The position numbers were made by a program, and so were the translations under genes. A stretch of DNA of 64,000 nucleotides from Pseudomonadota bacterium (GTDB lineage Bacteria > Pseudomonadota > Gammaproteobacteria > Burkholderiales > Burkholderiaceae_C). Numbering within the stretch: the first letter of the stretch is position 1; each line of letters starts with the position of its first letter. The DNA is taken from positions 248,001 to 312,000 of the forward strand of contig JAJZUV010000001.1 in assembly GCA_021848345.1 (NCBI GenBank), in the 5' to 3' direction. The notes under the pieces were generated by a model, which was not told the origin of the DNA, searched no databases, and saw only the letters and a program-made list of their open reading frames with translations. This document shows, piece by piece, positions 23,589 through 33,688 of this stretch.

Positions 23589-25679
23589 TCAGCCCGGCTC
23601 GGAGTTGCGCGAGTCGATCAGCACCTGGTGGCTGCTGCGGCCGGTGTGCCAGCCGCGGGCGCGGCGCCAGTTGCCGGCGCCGTCCATGTCCCAGGCGTTG
23701 CCGGGATTGGCCCAGTGCACGCGCAGGCCCTCGCGGATGACCTTCGCCTTGGCGGCGGGGTCGAGGATGGGCGCGGCGATCTCCACGCGCCGGAACAGGT
23801 TGCGCTCCATCCAGTCGGCCGACGAGATCCACACATCCTCGGCGCCGTCGTTGTGGAAACAGAACACCCGCGAATGCTCGAGGAAGCGTCCGATCACCGA
23901 GCGCACCCGGATGTTCTCCGACAGCCCGGCGATGCCCGGGCGCAGCATGCAGGGGCCGCGCACCAGCAGGCGGATCTCCACGCCGGCGCGCGCGGCCTTG
24001 TAGAGCTCGCCGATCACGGTGGGCTCGACCAGCGCGTTCACCCGCGCCCAGATGCGCGCGGTCTTGCCGGCGCGCGCCAGCCGAGCCTCGTGGCGGATGG
24101 AGCGGATCAGCTTGTCCAGCAGCGAGAAGGGCGACTGCCACAGCCGGCGCAGCGGGGCGAACTGGGAGGAGCCGGTGATTTCCAGGAACACCTGGTTGAC
24201 GTCGGCGCAGATGGCCTCGTCGGCGGTCATGAGACCGAAATCGGTGTACAGGCGCGCGGTGCGGGTGTGGTAGTTGCCGGTGCCCAGGTGCACGTAACGC
24301 CGCAGCTGCTCGGCGCGGCGTCCGATGCGCTCGCGGCGCACCACCATGAGCATCTTGGCGTGGCACTTGAAGCCCACGACGCCGTAGACCACGTGCGCGC
24401 CCTCCGCTTCCAGGCGCGCCGCCCAGTTGATGTTGGTCTCCTCGTCCAGGCGCGCCATCAGCTCGAGCACGACGGTGACCTCCTTGCCGTTGCGCGCGGC
24501 CTCGATCAGCGCCTCCATCAGATCGGAGGTGTGCCCGGCGCGGTAGATGGTCTGCTTGATGGCCAGCACCTGGGGATCGCGCGCCGCGGTGCGCACCAGG
24601 TCCACCACCGGAGCGAAGCTGTCGTAGGGGTGGTGCAGCAGCACGTCGCCGGCACGGATGCGCTCGAACAGCTCGGGCTCGGCGCCCGGCCAGTCGGGCA
24701 GCGCGGCCGGCAGGTGCGGAGGGTAGGTCAGGCGCGATTGCGGCAGCATGTCGATGACCGACTGCAGTCGCGCCAGGTTCACCGGGCCGTCCACGCGGAA
24801 GCAGTCGCGCTCGTGCAGCCCGTTCTCGCGCATCAGGCGCTCGAGCAGGGGCTGCGGGCAGGCGGCGGTGACCTCCAGGCGCACGGCGTCGCCGTAATGG
24901 CGCGCGCGCAGCTCGCCCTGCAGCGCCGTGCGCAGGTTGGTGATCTCGTCGTCGTCCACGAACAACTCGCTGTTGCGGGTGACGCGGAACTGGTGCACGC
25001 CCAGCACCTTCAGGCCCGGGAACAGATGCCCGGCGTAGGCCTGCATCAGCGAGGACAGCAGCACGAAGCTGTGCTGCTTGCCGTCCTCCACGAGCTCATG
25101 AGGCATCTCCAGCACCCGCGGCAGCGCCCGCGGCGCCTGGATGATGCCCAGGTCCACGTTGCGTCCGAAGGCGTCCGTGCCCTCGAGCATGACGGCGAAG
25201 TTCAGGCTCTTGTTGAGCACCTTGGGGAAAGGGTGCGCGGGGTCCAGGCCGATGGGCGTGAGCACCGGCAGCACCTCGCGTTCGAAGTACGAGCGCGCCC
25301 AGCGCTCCTGGCGCGCCGACCACTCGCCGCTGGTCAGAAAGCGCACCCCCACGCCGTGCAGCATGGGGTAGATGGCCTGTTGCAGCAGCCGGTACTTCTC
25401 GGCCACCAGCGCGTGCGCTTCGTCGGCGATCAGGCGCAGCGCCTCGGCCACCGGCAGCCCGTCCGGGGTCAGCGCCGCCGGTTCGTGTTCCAGCAGATCC
25501 TGCAATTGCGCCACGCGGGTCTCGAAGAACTCGTCCAGGTTCGACGCCACGATGCACAGGTAGCGCAGACGCTCCAGCGGGGGAATGTCGGGATCCTGCG
25601 CCTGCGCCAGCACGCGGCGGTTGAAGGCCAGGATGCCGATTTCTCGGTTGATCAGGGGGGAGGGCGCTGGCTTGGCCAT
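23589..25679 (-). CDS. ppk1: Polyphosphate kinase 1
   Basis: Makes long-chain polyphosphate from ATP and can run in reverse. It is 696 residues with the N, H, C1 and C2 domains of PPK1. The N domain begins INREIGILAFNRRVLAQAQD and the N/H junction NLDEFFETRVAQL is diagnostic. The autophosphorylated histidine is His471 in GNYHTRTARLYTDFG. The second histidine lies in VFCFHNDG of the C2 domain. The start at 25679 (MAKPAPSPL) is chosen over 25733 because it matches family N-termini. It is convergent with phoR and divergent from ppx. Polyphosphate storage fits the surrounding phosphate regulon. Confidence 0.97.
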   Translation of the reverse strand: MAKPAPSPLINREIGILAFNRRVLAQAQDPDIPPLERLRYLCIVASNLDEFFETRVAQLQDLLEHEPAALTPDGLPVAEALRLIADEAHALVAEKYRLLQQAIYPMLHGVGVRFLTSGEWSARQERWARSYFEREVLPVLTPIGLDPAHPFPKVLNKSLNFAVMLEGTDAFGRNVDLGIIQAPRALPRVLEMPHELVEDGKQHSFVLLSSLMQAYAGHLFPGLKVLGVHQFRVTRNSELFVDDDEITNLRTALQGELRARHYGDAVRLEVTAACPQPLLERLMRENGLHERDCFRVDGPVNLARLQSVIDMLPQSRLTYPPHLPAALPDWPGAEPELFERIRAGDVLLHHPYDSFAPVVDLVRTAARDPQVLAIKQTIYRAGHTSDLMEALIEAARNGKEVTVVLELMARLDEETNINWAARLEAEGAHVVYGVVGFKCHAKMLMVVRRERIGRRAEQLRRYVHLGTGNYHTRTARLYTDFGLMTADEAICADVNQVFLEITGSSQFAPLRRLWQSPFSLLDKLIRSIRHEARLARAGKTARIWARVNALVEPTVIGELYKAARAGVEIRLLVRGPCMLRPGIAGLSENIRVRSVIGRFLEHSRVFCFHNDGAEDVWISSADWMERNLFRRVEIAAPILDPAAKAKVIREGLRVHWANPGNAWDMDGAGNWRRARGWHTGRSSHQVLIDSRNSEPG

Positions 25680-25743
25680 GGATCGGCTTGGAACGGGCTC
25701 GGGCAGAACGGGGAAAGGCTTACGATCCCACATTCCCGTGAAA

Positions 25744-25776
25744 TCTACATGACATCGTCAAGGGCGTGTCATCCGG
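25744..25776 (+). promoter_or_regulatory. Candidate Pho box between ppk1 and ppx
   Basis: Three 7-bp units lie in exact 11-bp register in the 115-base divergent region: TCTACAT (25744-25750), TCGTCAA (25755-25761) and GTGTCAT (25766-25772). The third is close to the PhoB consensus CTGTCAT. They lie just upstream of ppx on the plus strand and could serve either gene. Confidence 0.45.
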
Positions 25777-25794
25777 TCGTGTTCCACTTGAGCC

Positions 25795-27324
25795 ATGTCC
25801 CTGAAAGTCCAGCATCTCGCCGCCGTCGACCTCGGATCCAACAGCTTTCGCATGCTGGTGGGCAAGGCCGCCGAAAGCCCGCATGGGGCGCAGATCTACC
25901 CGCTGGATTCGCTGCGTGAGCCGGTGCGCCTGGGCGCGGGCCTGGACGAGAACAAGAACCTGACCGAGGAGAGCCAGCAGCGCGCGCTGGCCACGCTGCG
26001 CCGCTTCGGCGAGCGGCTGCGCCAGTTCCACCCCGAGCGGGTGCGCGCGGTGGCCACCAACGCGGTGCGCGTGGCCAAGAACGCGCCGGCCTTCCTGGAG
26101 CGGGCGCAGCAGGCGCTGGGCTTTCCCATCGAGGTGATCGCCGGGCGCGAGGAGGCCCGGCTGGTGTATATCGGCGCGGCCCATTCGGTGACTCCGTCGG
26201 CCGGGCACCGCCTGGTGGTGGACATCGGCGGCGGCTCCACCGAGTTCATCATCGGCTCCGGCCTGGAGCCGCGCATGATGGAATCCCTGTACATCGGCTG
26301 CGTGTCCATGACCCGCGAGTTCTTCCCGGCGGGGCGGGTCGACGAGCAGCGCATGAAGTCGGCCGAGCTGGCGGCGCGGCGCGAGATCCAGATCATCGCG
26401 CGCAACTTCCGCAAGACCGGCTGGGCCTCGGCGGTGGGCTCCAGCGGCACGGCGCGCGCGCTGGCCGACATCCTGGTGGGCAGCCAGCTCAACGATTCCG
26501 GCGCCAGCCTGGGCATCACGCGCGGCGGGCTGCGGCGCCTGCGCAAGATCTACGTGCAGGCCGAGGACCTGAGCACCCTTCGCATGCCCGGGCTCAAGCC
26601 CGACCGCCTGCCGGTGGCCGCCGGGGGACTGGCCATCATGCTGGCGGTGTTCGAGGAACTGGGCCTGAAGGACATGGAGGCCACCGATGCCGGGCTGCGC
26701 CTGGGCGTGCTGTACGACCTGCTCGGACGCGAGCAGCAGCAGGACATGCGCGAACTCACGGTGCAGCAGTTCACGCAGCGCTACGCGGTCGACGCGCGCC
26801 AGGCCGCGCGCGTCGAGCAGCTGGCGCTGAGCCTGCTCGGACAGATCGACCCGCTGGCCACGCCGGAGCGCCGCCAGGCGCTGCGCTGGGCCGCGCAACT
26901 GCACGAGGTGGGGTTGTCGATCTCGCACAGCGCCTACCACAAGCATTCCGCCTACATCGTGGGCAATGCGGACATGCCGGGGTTCTCGCGCAGCGAGCAG
27001 GCGGCGATGGCCGAGATGCTGCTCTGCCACGGCGGAAAGCTGAAAAAGCTGGGAGCCTTGACCGGCCCGCCGGTGGACCTGCGCGCGCTGCTGGCGTTGC
27101 GCCTGGCGGTGCTGCTGGCGCGCAACCGGCGCGACGTGGAACTCGACGGCGGGCTGCGTCTGCTGGGCGGGCCGCAGGGCGTCTCGGGCACGCGCATCGA
27201 GGCCGCCGCCCGCTGGCTGCGCGCCTCGCCGCTGACCCAGTACAGCCTGGAGCAGGAAGTCTCCGAGTGGCAGCGCGTCGGCCTGGACCTGCAACTGCAG
27301 TTGCAGTCCCAGGCGCTGTCCTGA
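25795..27324 (+). CDS. ppx: Exopolyphosphatase (Ppx/GppA family)
   Basis: Releases phosphate from the ends of polyphosphate or, in related GppA enzymes, hydrolyses pppGpp. It is 509 residues. The N-terminal actin-like fold has phosphate loop 1 (AVDLGSNSFRMLVG) and loop 2 (VVDIGGGSTEFIIGSG), with the catalytic glutamate in the ATNAVRVAKNA-to-EEARLVYIG region. The C-terminal half (about 315-509) is the HD-like helical domain with HEVGLSISHSAYHKHSAYI. It is divergent from ppk1, so synthesis and degradation of polyphosphate are set next to each other. Ppx is favoured over GppA by the ppk1 neighbour. Confidence 0.93.
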   Translation: MSLKVQHLAAVDLGSNSFRMLVGKAAESPHGAQIYPLDSLREPVRLGAGLDENKNLTEESQQRALATLRRFGERLRQFHPERVRAVATNAVRVAKNAPAFLERAQQALGFPIEVIAGREEARLVYIGAAHSVTPSAGHRLVVDIGGGSTEFIIGSGLEPRMMESLYIGCVSMTREFFPAGRVDEQRMKSAELAARREIQIIARNFRKTGWASAVGSSGTARALADILVGSQLNDSGASLGITRGGLRRLRKIYVQAEDLSTLRMPGLKPDRLPVAAGGLAIMLAVFEELGLKDMEATDAGLRLGVLYDLLGREQQQDMRELTVQQFTQRYAVDARQAARVEQLALSLLGQIDPLATPERRQALRWAAQLHEVGLSISHSAYHKHSAYIVGNADMPGFSRSEQAAMAEMLLCHGGKLKKLGALTGPPVDLRALLALRLAVLLARNRRDVELDGGLRLLGGPQGVSGTRIEAAARWLRASPLTQYSLEQEVSEWQRVGLDLQLQLQSQALS

Positions 27325-27349
27325 AGGGCGGCCGCGCGGAAGGACGGCC

Positions 27350-28132
27350 TCAGGTGTTGCCGAGGAAGTGCCGCGCGTAGCGCTGCTGCACGGCGTCCAG
27401 GCGCATCAGCAGCGGGAAGTCGGCGGTGTTGAAGTCCGGATCCCAGGCCGGCGCGCCGCAGATCCGCGCGCCCACGCGCAGGTAGCCCTTGAGCAGTGCC
27501 GGGGGCTCGGTGGGCAGGTCGTGGCGCAGGTTGTCCACGGGCAGCGCGACCCGCGGCTGCACCTGGTCCTCGGCCGGTGCCAGGTGCGACGCGCGCAGGC
27601 GTGCCCACAGGCTGGCGGCGTAGTGCCCGCCGTCGCGCATGGATACGCTGGAACAGCCGATCATCGCCTGCAGTTCATGGCGGCGCATGTAGTCGGCCAG
27701 ACCCGCCCACAGGGCCATGATCACGCCGCCGCTGCGGTGGTCGCGGTGCACGCAGGCGCGGCCCAGCTCGAGCAGGCGAGGGCGCAGGTGCAGCAGGCGC
27801 GTCAGGTCGAATTCGGTTTCCGAGTACAGGCCGCCGATGCGCTTGGCCTGGTGCGGGGGCAGCACGCGGTAGGTGCCCACCAGCCGATCCTCGGAGTCGC
27901 GCGCCAGCAGGTGGTCGCAATAGGGGTCGAAGATGTCGATGTCGTAACCGGGCTCGGGGCTTCCGGTGCGCGCGCCGAGTTCGTCGACGAAGATCTTCCA
28001 GCGCAGTCGTTGGGCCTCGCGCACTTCTTCGGCGTGGCGAGCCCAGGAGATGCGCAGCTTGCTGCGCGCGCCGGCCGCCTCGGGCGCCAGACGGCCCTGG
28101 CGGGAGGACCCCGCGGGGTCGTGATCGAACAT
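27350..28132 (-). CDS. olsB: OlsB-like ornithine N-alpha-acyltransferase (GNAT)
   Basis: Predicted to transfer a 3-hydroxyacyl chain from acyl carrier protein to ornithine, the first step of ornithine-lipid synthesis. These phosphate-free lipids replace phospholipids when phosphate is short. It is 260 residues of the hemolysin-related Acetyltransf_5 family. Motifs include AQRLRWKIFVDELGAR, DIDIFDPYCDHLLARD, GTYRVLPPHQA, and the acyl-carrier-binding ELGRACVHRDHRSGGVI. The C-terminus carries GYLRVGARICGAPAWDPDFNTADF, usual for OlsB. It stands next to the pst/pho/ppk genes and has a strong Pho-box array upstream. The partner O-acyltransferase olsA is not in the window. A different acyl-acceptor is possible. 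Confidence 0.8.
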   Translation of the reverse strand: MFDHDPAGSSRQGRLAPEAAGARSKLRISWARHAEEVREAQRLRWKIFVDELGARTGSPEPGYDIDIFDPYCDHLLARDSEDRLVGTYRVLPPHQAKRIGGLYSETEFDLTRLLHLRPRLLELGRACVHRDHRSGGVIMALWAGLADYMRRHELQAMIGCSSVSMRDGGHYAASLWARLRASHLAPAEDQVQPRVALPVDNLRHDLPTEPPALLKGYLRVGARICGAPAWDPDFNTADFPLLMRLDAVQQRYARHFLGNT

Positions 28133-28177
28133 GCCATGCTCCTCGTGTCAGGTGTTGCAACACGATACGAGAGCCAC

Positions 28178-28217
28178 ATGTCGTTCCCATGACCGAACCG
28201 TGACGTCCCCATGACAA
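28178..28217 (-). promoter_or_regulatory. Four-unit Pho box array upstream of the OlsB-like gene
   Basis: On the minus strand GTCAT, GTCAC, GTCAT and GACAT recur every 11 bp. On the plus strand they are ATGTC at 28178, ATGAC at 28189, GTGAC at 28200 and ATGAC at 28211. The spacing and core match tandem PhoB half-sites and the array ends about 45 bases before the start codon. This is the clearest PhoB-type array in the window. Confidence 0.75.
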
Positions 28218-28230
28218 CGGCGGGTATCGG

Positions 28231-28903
28231 GTCGCGTCCCGCGACGAAGGGGGCCACCACCCCGCGCGAGCGACAGGCGGGGCCCGCGGGCGGCCGGTGA
28301 CCGGGTGGTCGGCCCCTTCGGGCCCGACTGCGCTTGCGCTGCTCGGTCGGCAGGCGCGCGGCAGAACTCGCTCCGCGCTGCGCGCTGCGCTCACACAGCT
28401 GCCGCAAGCATGATGTTGGAAGCGCGCTGCGCGCGCCGCCTGCCGCCCTGCGCTGCTCGCCACCCGGCACACCGTCCGCCCGCGGACCCCGCCTGCCGCT
28501 TCCACCTTCCCGCACGCCCAGGAAACACCCACCCACCCCGCCTGACGCAGCCAGTTCCTGCACTGGTCGCGTCCCGCGACGAAGGGGGCCCACCACTCCG
28601 CGCGAGCGACAGGCGGGGCCCACGGGCGGCCGGTGACCGGGTGGTCGGTCCCTTCGGGCCCGACTGCGCTTGCGCTGCTCGGTCGGCAGGCGTGCGGCAG
28701 AACTCGCTCCGCGCTGCGCGCTGCGCTCACACAGCTGCCGCAAGCATGAGGTTGGAAGCGCGCTGCGCGCGCCGCCTGCCGCCCTGCGCTGCTCGCCACC
28801 CGGCACACCGTCCGCCCGCGGACCCCGCCTGCCGCTCCCACCGCATTCCCGCACCCCGAAGAGACCCCCAACCCATCCGGCCCGACGCAGCAAGTTCCTG
28901 CAC
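28231..28903. repeat. ~335-bp tandem duplication, two copies
   Basis: Copy A covers 28231-28565 and copy B 28566-28903. Both begin GTCGCGTCCCGCGACGAAGG and run in step with an offset of 335-336 bases. Only scattered single-base differences separate them over the first ~270 bases; the last ~60 bases diverge more. All frames give low-complexity Arg/Ala/Pro-rich products, so I regard it as non-coding. Confidence 0.85.
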
Positions 28904-29020
28904 CTCACCTCGCTGCCGGCCCTTGCCCGCCTGAGACAGTCAGTTCCTGCACCTCACCTCGCTGCCAGTCCTTGCCCGCCTGACACAGTCAGTTCCTGCA
29001 CCTCACCCCGCTGCCAGGAG
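28893..29020. repeat. 49-bp direct repeats, three copies
   Basis: AGTTCCTGCACCTCACC recurs at 28893, 28942 and 28991, exactly 49 bases apart. The intervening unit also carries CGCTGCC and CCTTGCCCGCCTGA. The same unit appears in reverse orientation near 48700-48745, so it belongs to a wider repeat family. Confidence 0.8.
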
Positions 29021-29026
29021 CACCCC

Positions 29027-29105
29027 CGCCGCCGGGCCGCCCCAAGGCGGGGTGCGTCCCCCACGGGGGGACGGAGCCGGGCCCGCGCCCGGCGACGGAG
29101 GGGGC
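29027..29105 (-). repeat. Hairpin-rich interspersed repeat, copy 1 (reverse orientation)
   Basis: The reverse complement of this stretch closely matches the two copies at 48621-48834: a GCCGGGC...GCCCGGC hairpin, then a GTCCCCC...GGGGGAC hairpin, then ACCCCGCCTTGGGGCGGCC. It ends directly at the sixA stop region, as its relatives end directly after tauB. Confidence 0.8.
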
Positions 29106-29106
29106 C

Positions 29107-29586
29107 TCAATCCACCAACTCGGGACTCACGCAGGCGCGCAGCACGCGGGCGGGCTGGCCCGCGCGTTCGCGCTCGCAGACCCAGATCAGGCCGCCCTTG
29201 CGCAGCGTGAACGGGGCATCCAGCCCGCACAGCCAGTGCAGCGCGGCGCTACCCAGCGAGGGCTGGTGCCCGCACAGCACCAGTGCGTGGCCGTCGTCGC
29301 GGCTCGACTCGACCAGTTGCACGATGTCCATCGGCGTTCGATCGGGCGCCAGTTCGGCGCGCTCGACCGGGTAGTCGGCCAGCGCCAGCGCGGTCTGGCG
29401 ACTGCGCAGCGCGGGGCTGCAGCACACGGTCCAGGGCTTGGGCACGTGGGCCTTGATCCACGCCGCCATCGCGCTGGCATCGCGCCGGCCCTCACGGGTC
29501 AGCGAACGGCGCAGGTCGTCGCCGCCGGGGGCGGATTCCTCGGCATCGGCATGGCGCCAGAAAAGGACATGCAGCAGGGTGCTCAT
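29107..29586 (-). CDS. sixA: SixA-type phosphohistidine phosphatase
   Basis: Histidine-phosphatase-superfamily protein of 159 residues, the size of SixA, which removes phosphate from phosphohistidine in sensor or phosphotransferase proteins. The catalytic RHG-type motif is FWRHADAEE with Arg11 and His12. The second catalytic His lies in VLCGHQPSLG. A third conserved arginine is in CSPALRSRQTA. The start at 29586 (MSTLLHVLFWRHADAE) puts the catalytic motif at the N-terminus as in SixA. The gene is isolated between a repeat island and a spermidine-synthase-like gene. Its physiological partner is not evident. Confidence 0.85.
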   Translation of the reverse strand: MSTLLHVLFWRHADAEESAPGGDDLRRSLTREGRRDASAMAAWIKAHVPKPWTVCCSPALRSRQTALALADYPVERAELAPDRTPMDIVQLVESSRDDGHALVLCGHQPSLGSAALHWLCGLDAPFTLRKGGLIWVCERERAGQPARVLRACVSPELVD

Positions 29587-29697
29587 CGGGAAGGTCCGGC
29601 GGGCCCGGGTTCGGCGCGCTGCCTGCGGCGCCCGTGCCGGCACTGTAGCGTGGCGCGGTCGCGCCGTGCAGGCCTTATCCGCAACAAACCAGGGGTT

Positions 29698-30455
29698 TCA
29701 GCAAGAATCCGGCTCGACCGGCGCGCCCTGCAGGGCCATCGCGAGGCGGCGTGCCGCCGCCTGCAGGTCCAGTTCATGCTCCGCCGCGAGCTCGCGCGCG
29801 CGCTCGAACAGGCGTTCCTGCGCGGGCCAGCCGGCCGCGTGGCGCGCCAGCGCGATGGTGTTCTCTCCCTGCTCCGCGCTCATCGCGGCGACGCCGGACT
29901 CAAAGGCGGCGCGCATGCGCGCGATGGCCTGTTCGCGCCGGAACTCCGGGGCCCACAAGTTGGACACCAGCACGCCGCCGGGGCGCAGCGCGCGCGCGCA
30001 GGCGTCGTAGAACTCCTGGCTGGACAGGGACTCCGGCAGGCCTTCGGAATCGAAACCGTCGAGCAGCAGCACGTCGCAGGACTGCTCGTGCTCGCGGATC
30101 CACACCGCGCCGTCGGCCTGCACCACGGCGAAGCGCTGGTCGTCGGCAGGCACGGCGAAGGCGCCGCGCATCGCGATCACCTCGGGGTTGATCTCCACCG
30201 CCGTGAAGCGCGAGTGGGCCAGGTGGGCATGGCAGTACTTGGCCAGCGAGCCGCCGCCCAGGCCGATCATCACCACGTGCTCCGGGCGGGGGTGCAGCAG
30301 CACGAAGCACATCATGGCCCGCGTGTAGTCGAGCACCAGGCGGTTGGGTTCGGTCGCGCGCATGCGGCTTTGCAGCGCCGACATCCCGAAGTGCAGCGAG
30401 ACCTCTCCGCGCTCCTGGCACAGGAAGGGCTCGTCCGGCCGGCGTCGACGTCGCA

Positions 30456-30459
<4 letters not shown>
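29698..30459 (-). CDS. Spermidine-synthase-like methyltransferase-fold protein
   Basis: A 253-residue protein with the Rossmann fold of the spermidine synthase family. It has the nucleotide-binding motif [15 protein letters not shown], the acidic VEINPEVI, and [21 protein letters not shown] with the aspartate used in aminopropyl transfer. The N-terminal beta domain typical of true SpeE is short, so the protein may be an aminopropyltransferase or a SAM-binding relative. The start ATG at 30459 overlaps the lysS stop (ATGA), so it is translated with lysS. This gene is often found next to lysS in related bacteria. The exact substrate is uncertain. Confidence 0.75.
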
Positions 30460-31981
<1,522 letters not shown>

Positions 31982-31985
<4 letters not shown>

Positions 31986-33490
31986 GAGGCGAGTTGTTGG
32001 CGGAGGTAGTCGATGGATGCGGCGGTCTCGTCGCTCAGGCCCTGGGCGTCGCGGGTCAGCAGCGCCTGTTCGATGCGCGTGGCCAGGGTCTTGCCGAGTT
32101 CCACGCCCCACTGGTCGAAGGGGTTGATGCCGTACAGCCATCCCTCGACCACGGTGCGGTGCTCGTACAGCGCGAGCAGGGCGCCGAGCTGGCGCGGCCC
32201 GAGTTCACGAATCCAGATGAAGGTGGACGGGCGCCCGCCGGGGCAGGCGCGGTGATGCGCGGCGCGCAGCGCCTCGGCCGCGGGCATGCCTTGCTGCATC
32301 AGCTCGCGCTGCCAGCTCGACGCGTCCTTGCCGTTCCACAGCGCGTCGGCCTGGCCGAGCGCGTTGGACAGCAGCGCCAGGTGCTCGGCGTGACGCGCGT
32401 GCCAGGGCCTGGCCACGGCGACGATCTCGTGGAACACCGGCACCGCGGCCTGGTGCAGCAGCTGGAAATAGGTGTGCTGCACCGGCGTGCCCACGCCGCT
32501 GATCACCGCCGGGCCGCTGACCGCCACCGGTTGCAGCCCGTCGGCCGAGGTGGACTTGCCCAGCGATTCCATCAGCAACTGCTGCAGGTACAGGGGCATG
32601 TGGGCGAAGGCGTCGCCGTACAGGCCGATGGACAGCAGCGGCAGGCCGAAACGCACCCGGTAGGCGTGCGACAGTCCGGCCAGCAGACCGGGGGCGCTGG
32701 CGCCCAGCGGGGTGTCGAGGAAATGCCGGTCCATGTCGAGCGCGCCGGCGTGCAGTTCGGCCACCGCGTCGGCCCCGAAGGCCAGCAGCAGCGCCATGCC
32801 GTGGGCGCTCCACAGCGAGAAGCGTCCGCCGATCTCGGGCAGCGAGCGGAACACCTGCGACATGGGCATGCCGAAGCGCTGGTGGGCCGCCTCGGCATTC
32901 GCGGTCAGCGCCACCAGGCGCTTGCGCGCCTCGGGGGCTCCCAGGTGGCCCTGCAGCCACTGCACCACCGATTCGGCGTTGCGCATGACCTCCTGGGTGC
33001 GAAAGGACTTGCTGTTGATCAGCACCCAGGTGCGCGCGGGGTCGCTGGCGCCGAGCGCGGCGTCGAGTGTCGATCCGTCGAGGTTGGCCACCCAGTGCAC
33101 GCGGCAGCGCGGCGCCTGCAGCACCGACAGCGCGGTGTGAAGCGCCAGCATGGGGGTCTCGGAACCCCCGGCGCCGAGGTGGATGATGTCCAGCGGCTGC
33201 TCGGACGAGACGATCAGTTGCTCGGTCCACTCGACCATGCGGGCGTGCTCGGCCTGCAGGAATTCGGCGGCCGCCGTGGCCGGGGCATCGCGCCCGCGCG
33301 CGCCCAGGCGGGACAGCATGTGCCAGGCCGGCCGCCCTTCGCTGCCGTTGAGCACGCTGCTGGAAACCAGGTCGGCGGGCTGCTGCGGCAAGGTGGCCAG
33401 CGTGGTGCGGGCCGTGGCCAGCGCCTGCGCGCCGTGGCGCGTGAACTCCAGGCGCAGACCCGAGGTGTCGATGGAGGAGCTTGCGGGCAT
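31982..33490 (-). CDS. pgi: Glucose-6-phosphate isomerase family protein
   Basis: Interconverts glucose-6-phosphate and fructose-6-phosphate. It is 502 residues with two SIS domains. Recognisable family blocks are SKSFRTQEV (phosphate loop), [31 protein letters not shown] (the ring-opening His) and [16 protein letters not shown] (the essential Lys). The block that normally reads GEPGTNGQH in well-studied enzymes reads SGVGTPVQH here, so the catalytic-base glutamate is replaced by glycine. GIGGSDLGP is likewise altered to GAGGSETPM. Either the residue is supplied differently in this subgroup or activity is changed. The gene leads the pgi-lysS unit and is divergent from rfbB. Confidence 0.88.
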
Positions 33491-33688
33491 GTCGGGCGTC
33501 GGCCCGGCGCGCCGGGCGGTTCGGGAGAGCGGGTGGCCCCGCCGGCGGGAGTGTCCGCCGGGGTATGGCCCGCGCCAAACCTGGGGATTCTACCGGGTCC
33601 ACGGGCATTTTCCGGCGGCGGCGGCCGCGGCGGCTTCTAGAATGCGTGCCGGGGCAAGCCGCCGCCGTTTCCACGAGACCGCCCATCC

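Noticed and set aside
28305-28934. Open frames of 60-230 codons inside the tandem repeat
   Set aside because: Products are Arg/Ala/Cys-rich low-complexity strings, each present twice because the DNA is duplicated, with no family resemblance or ribosome site.
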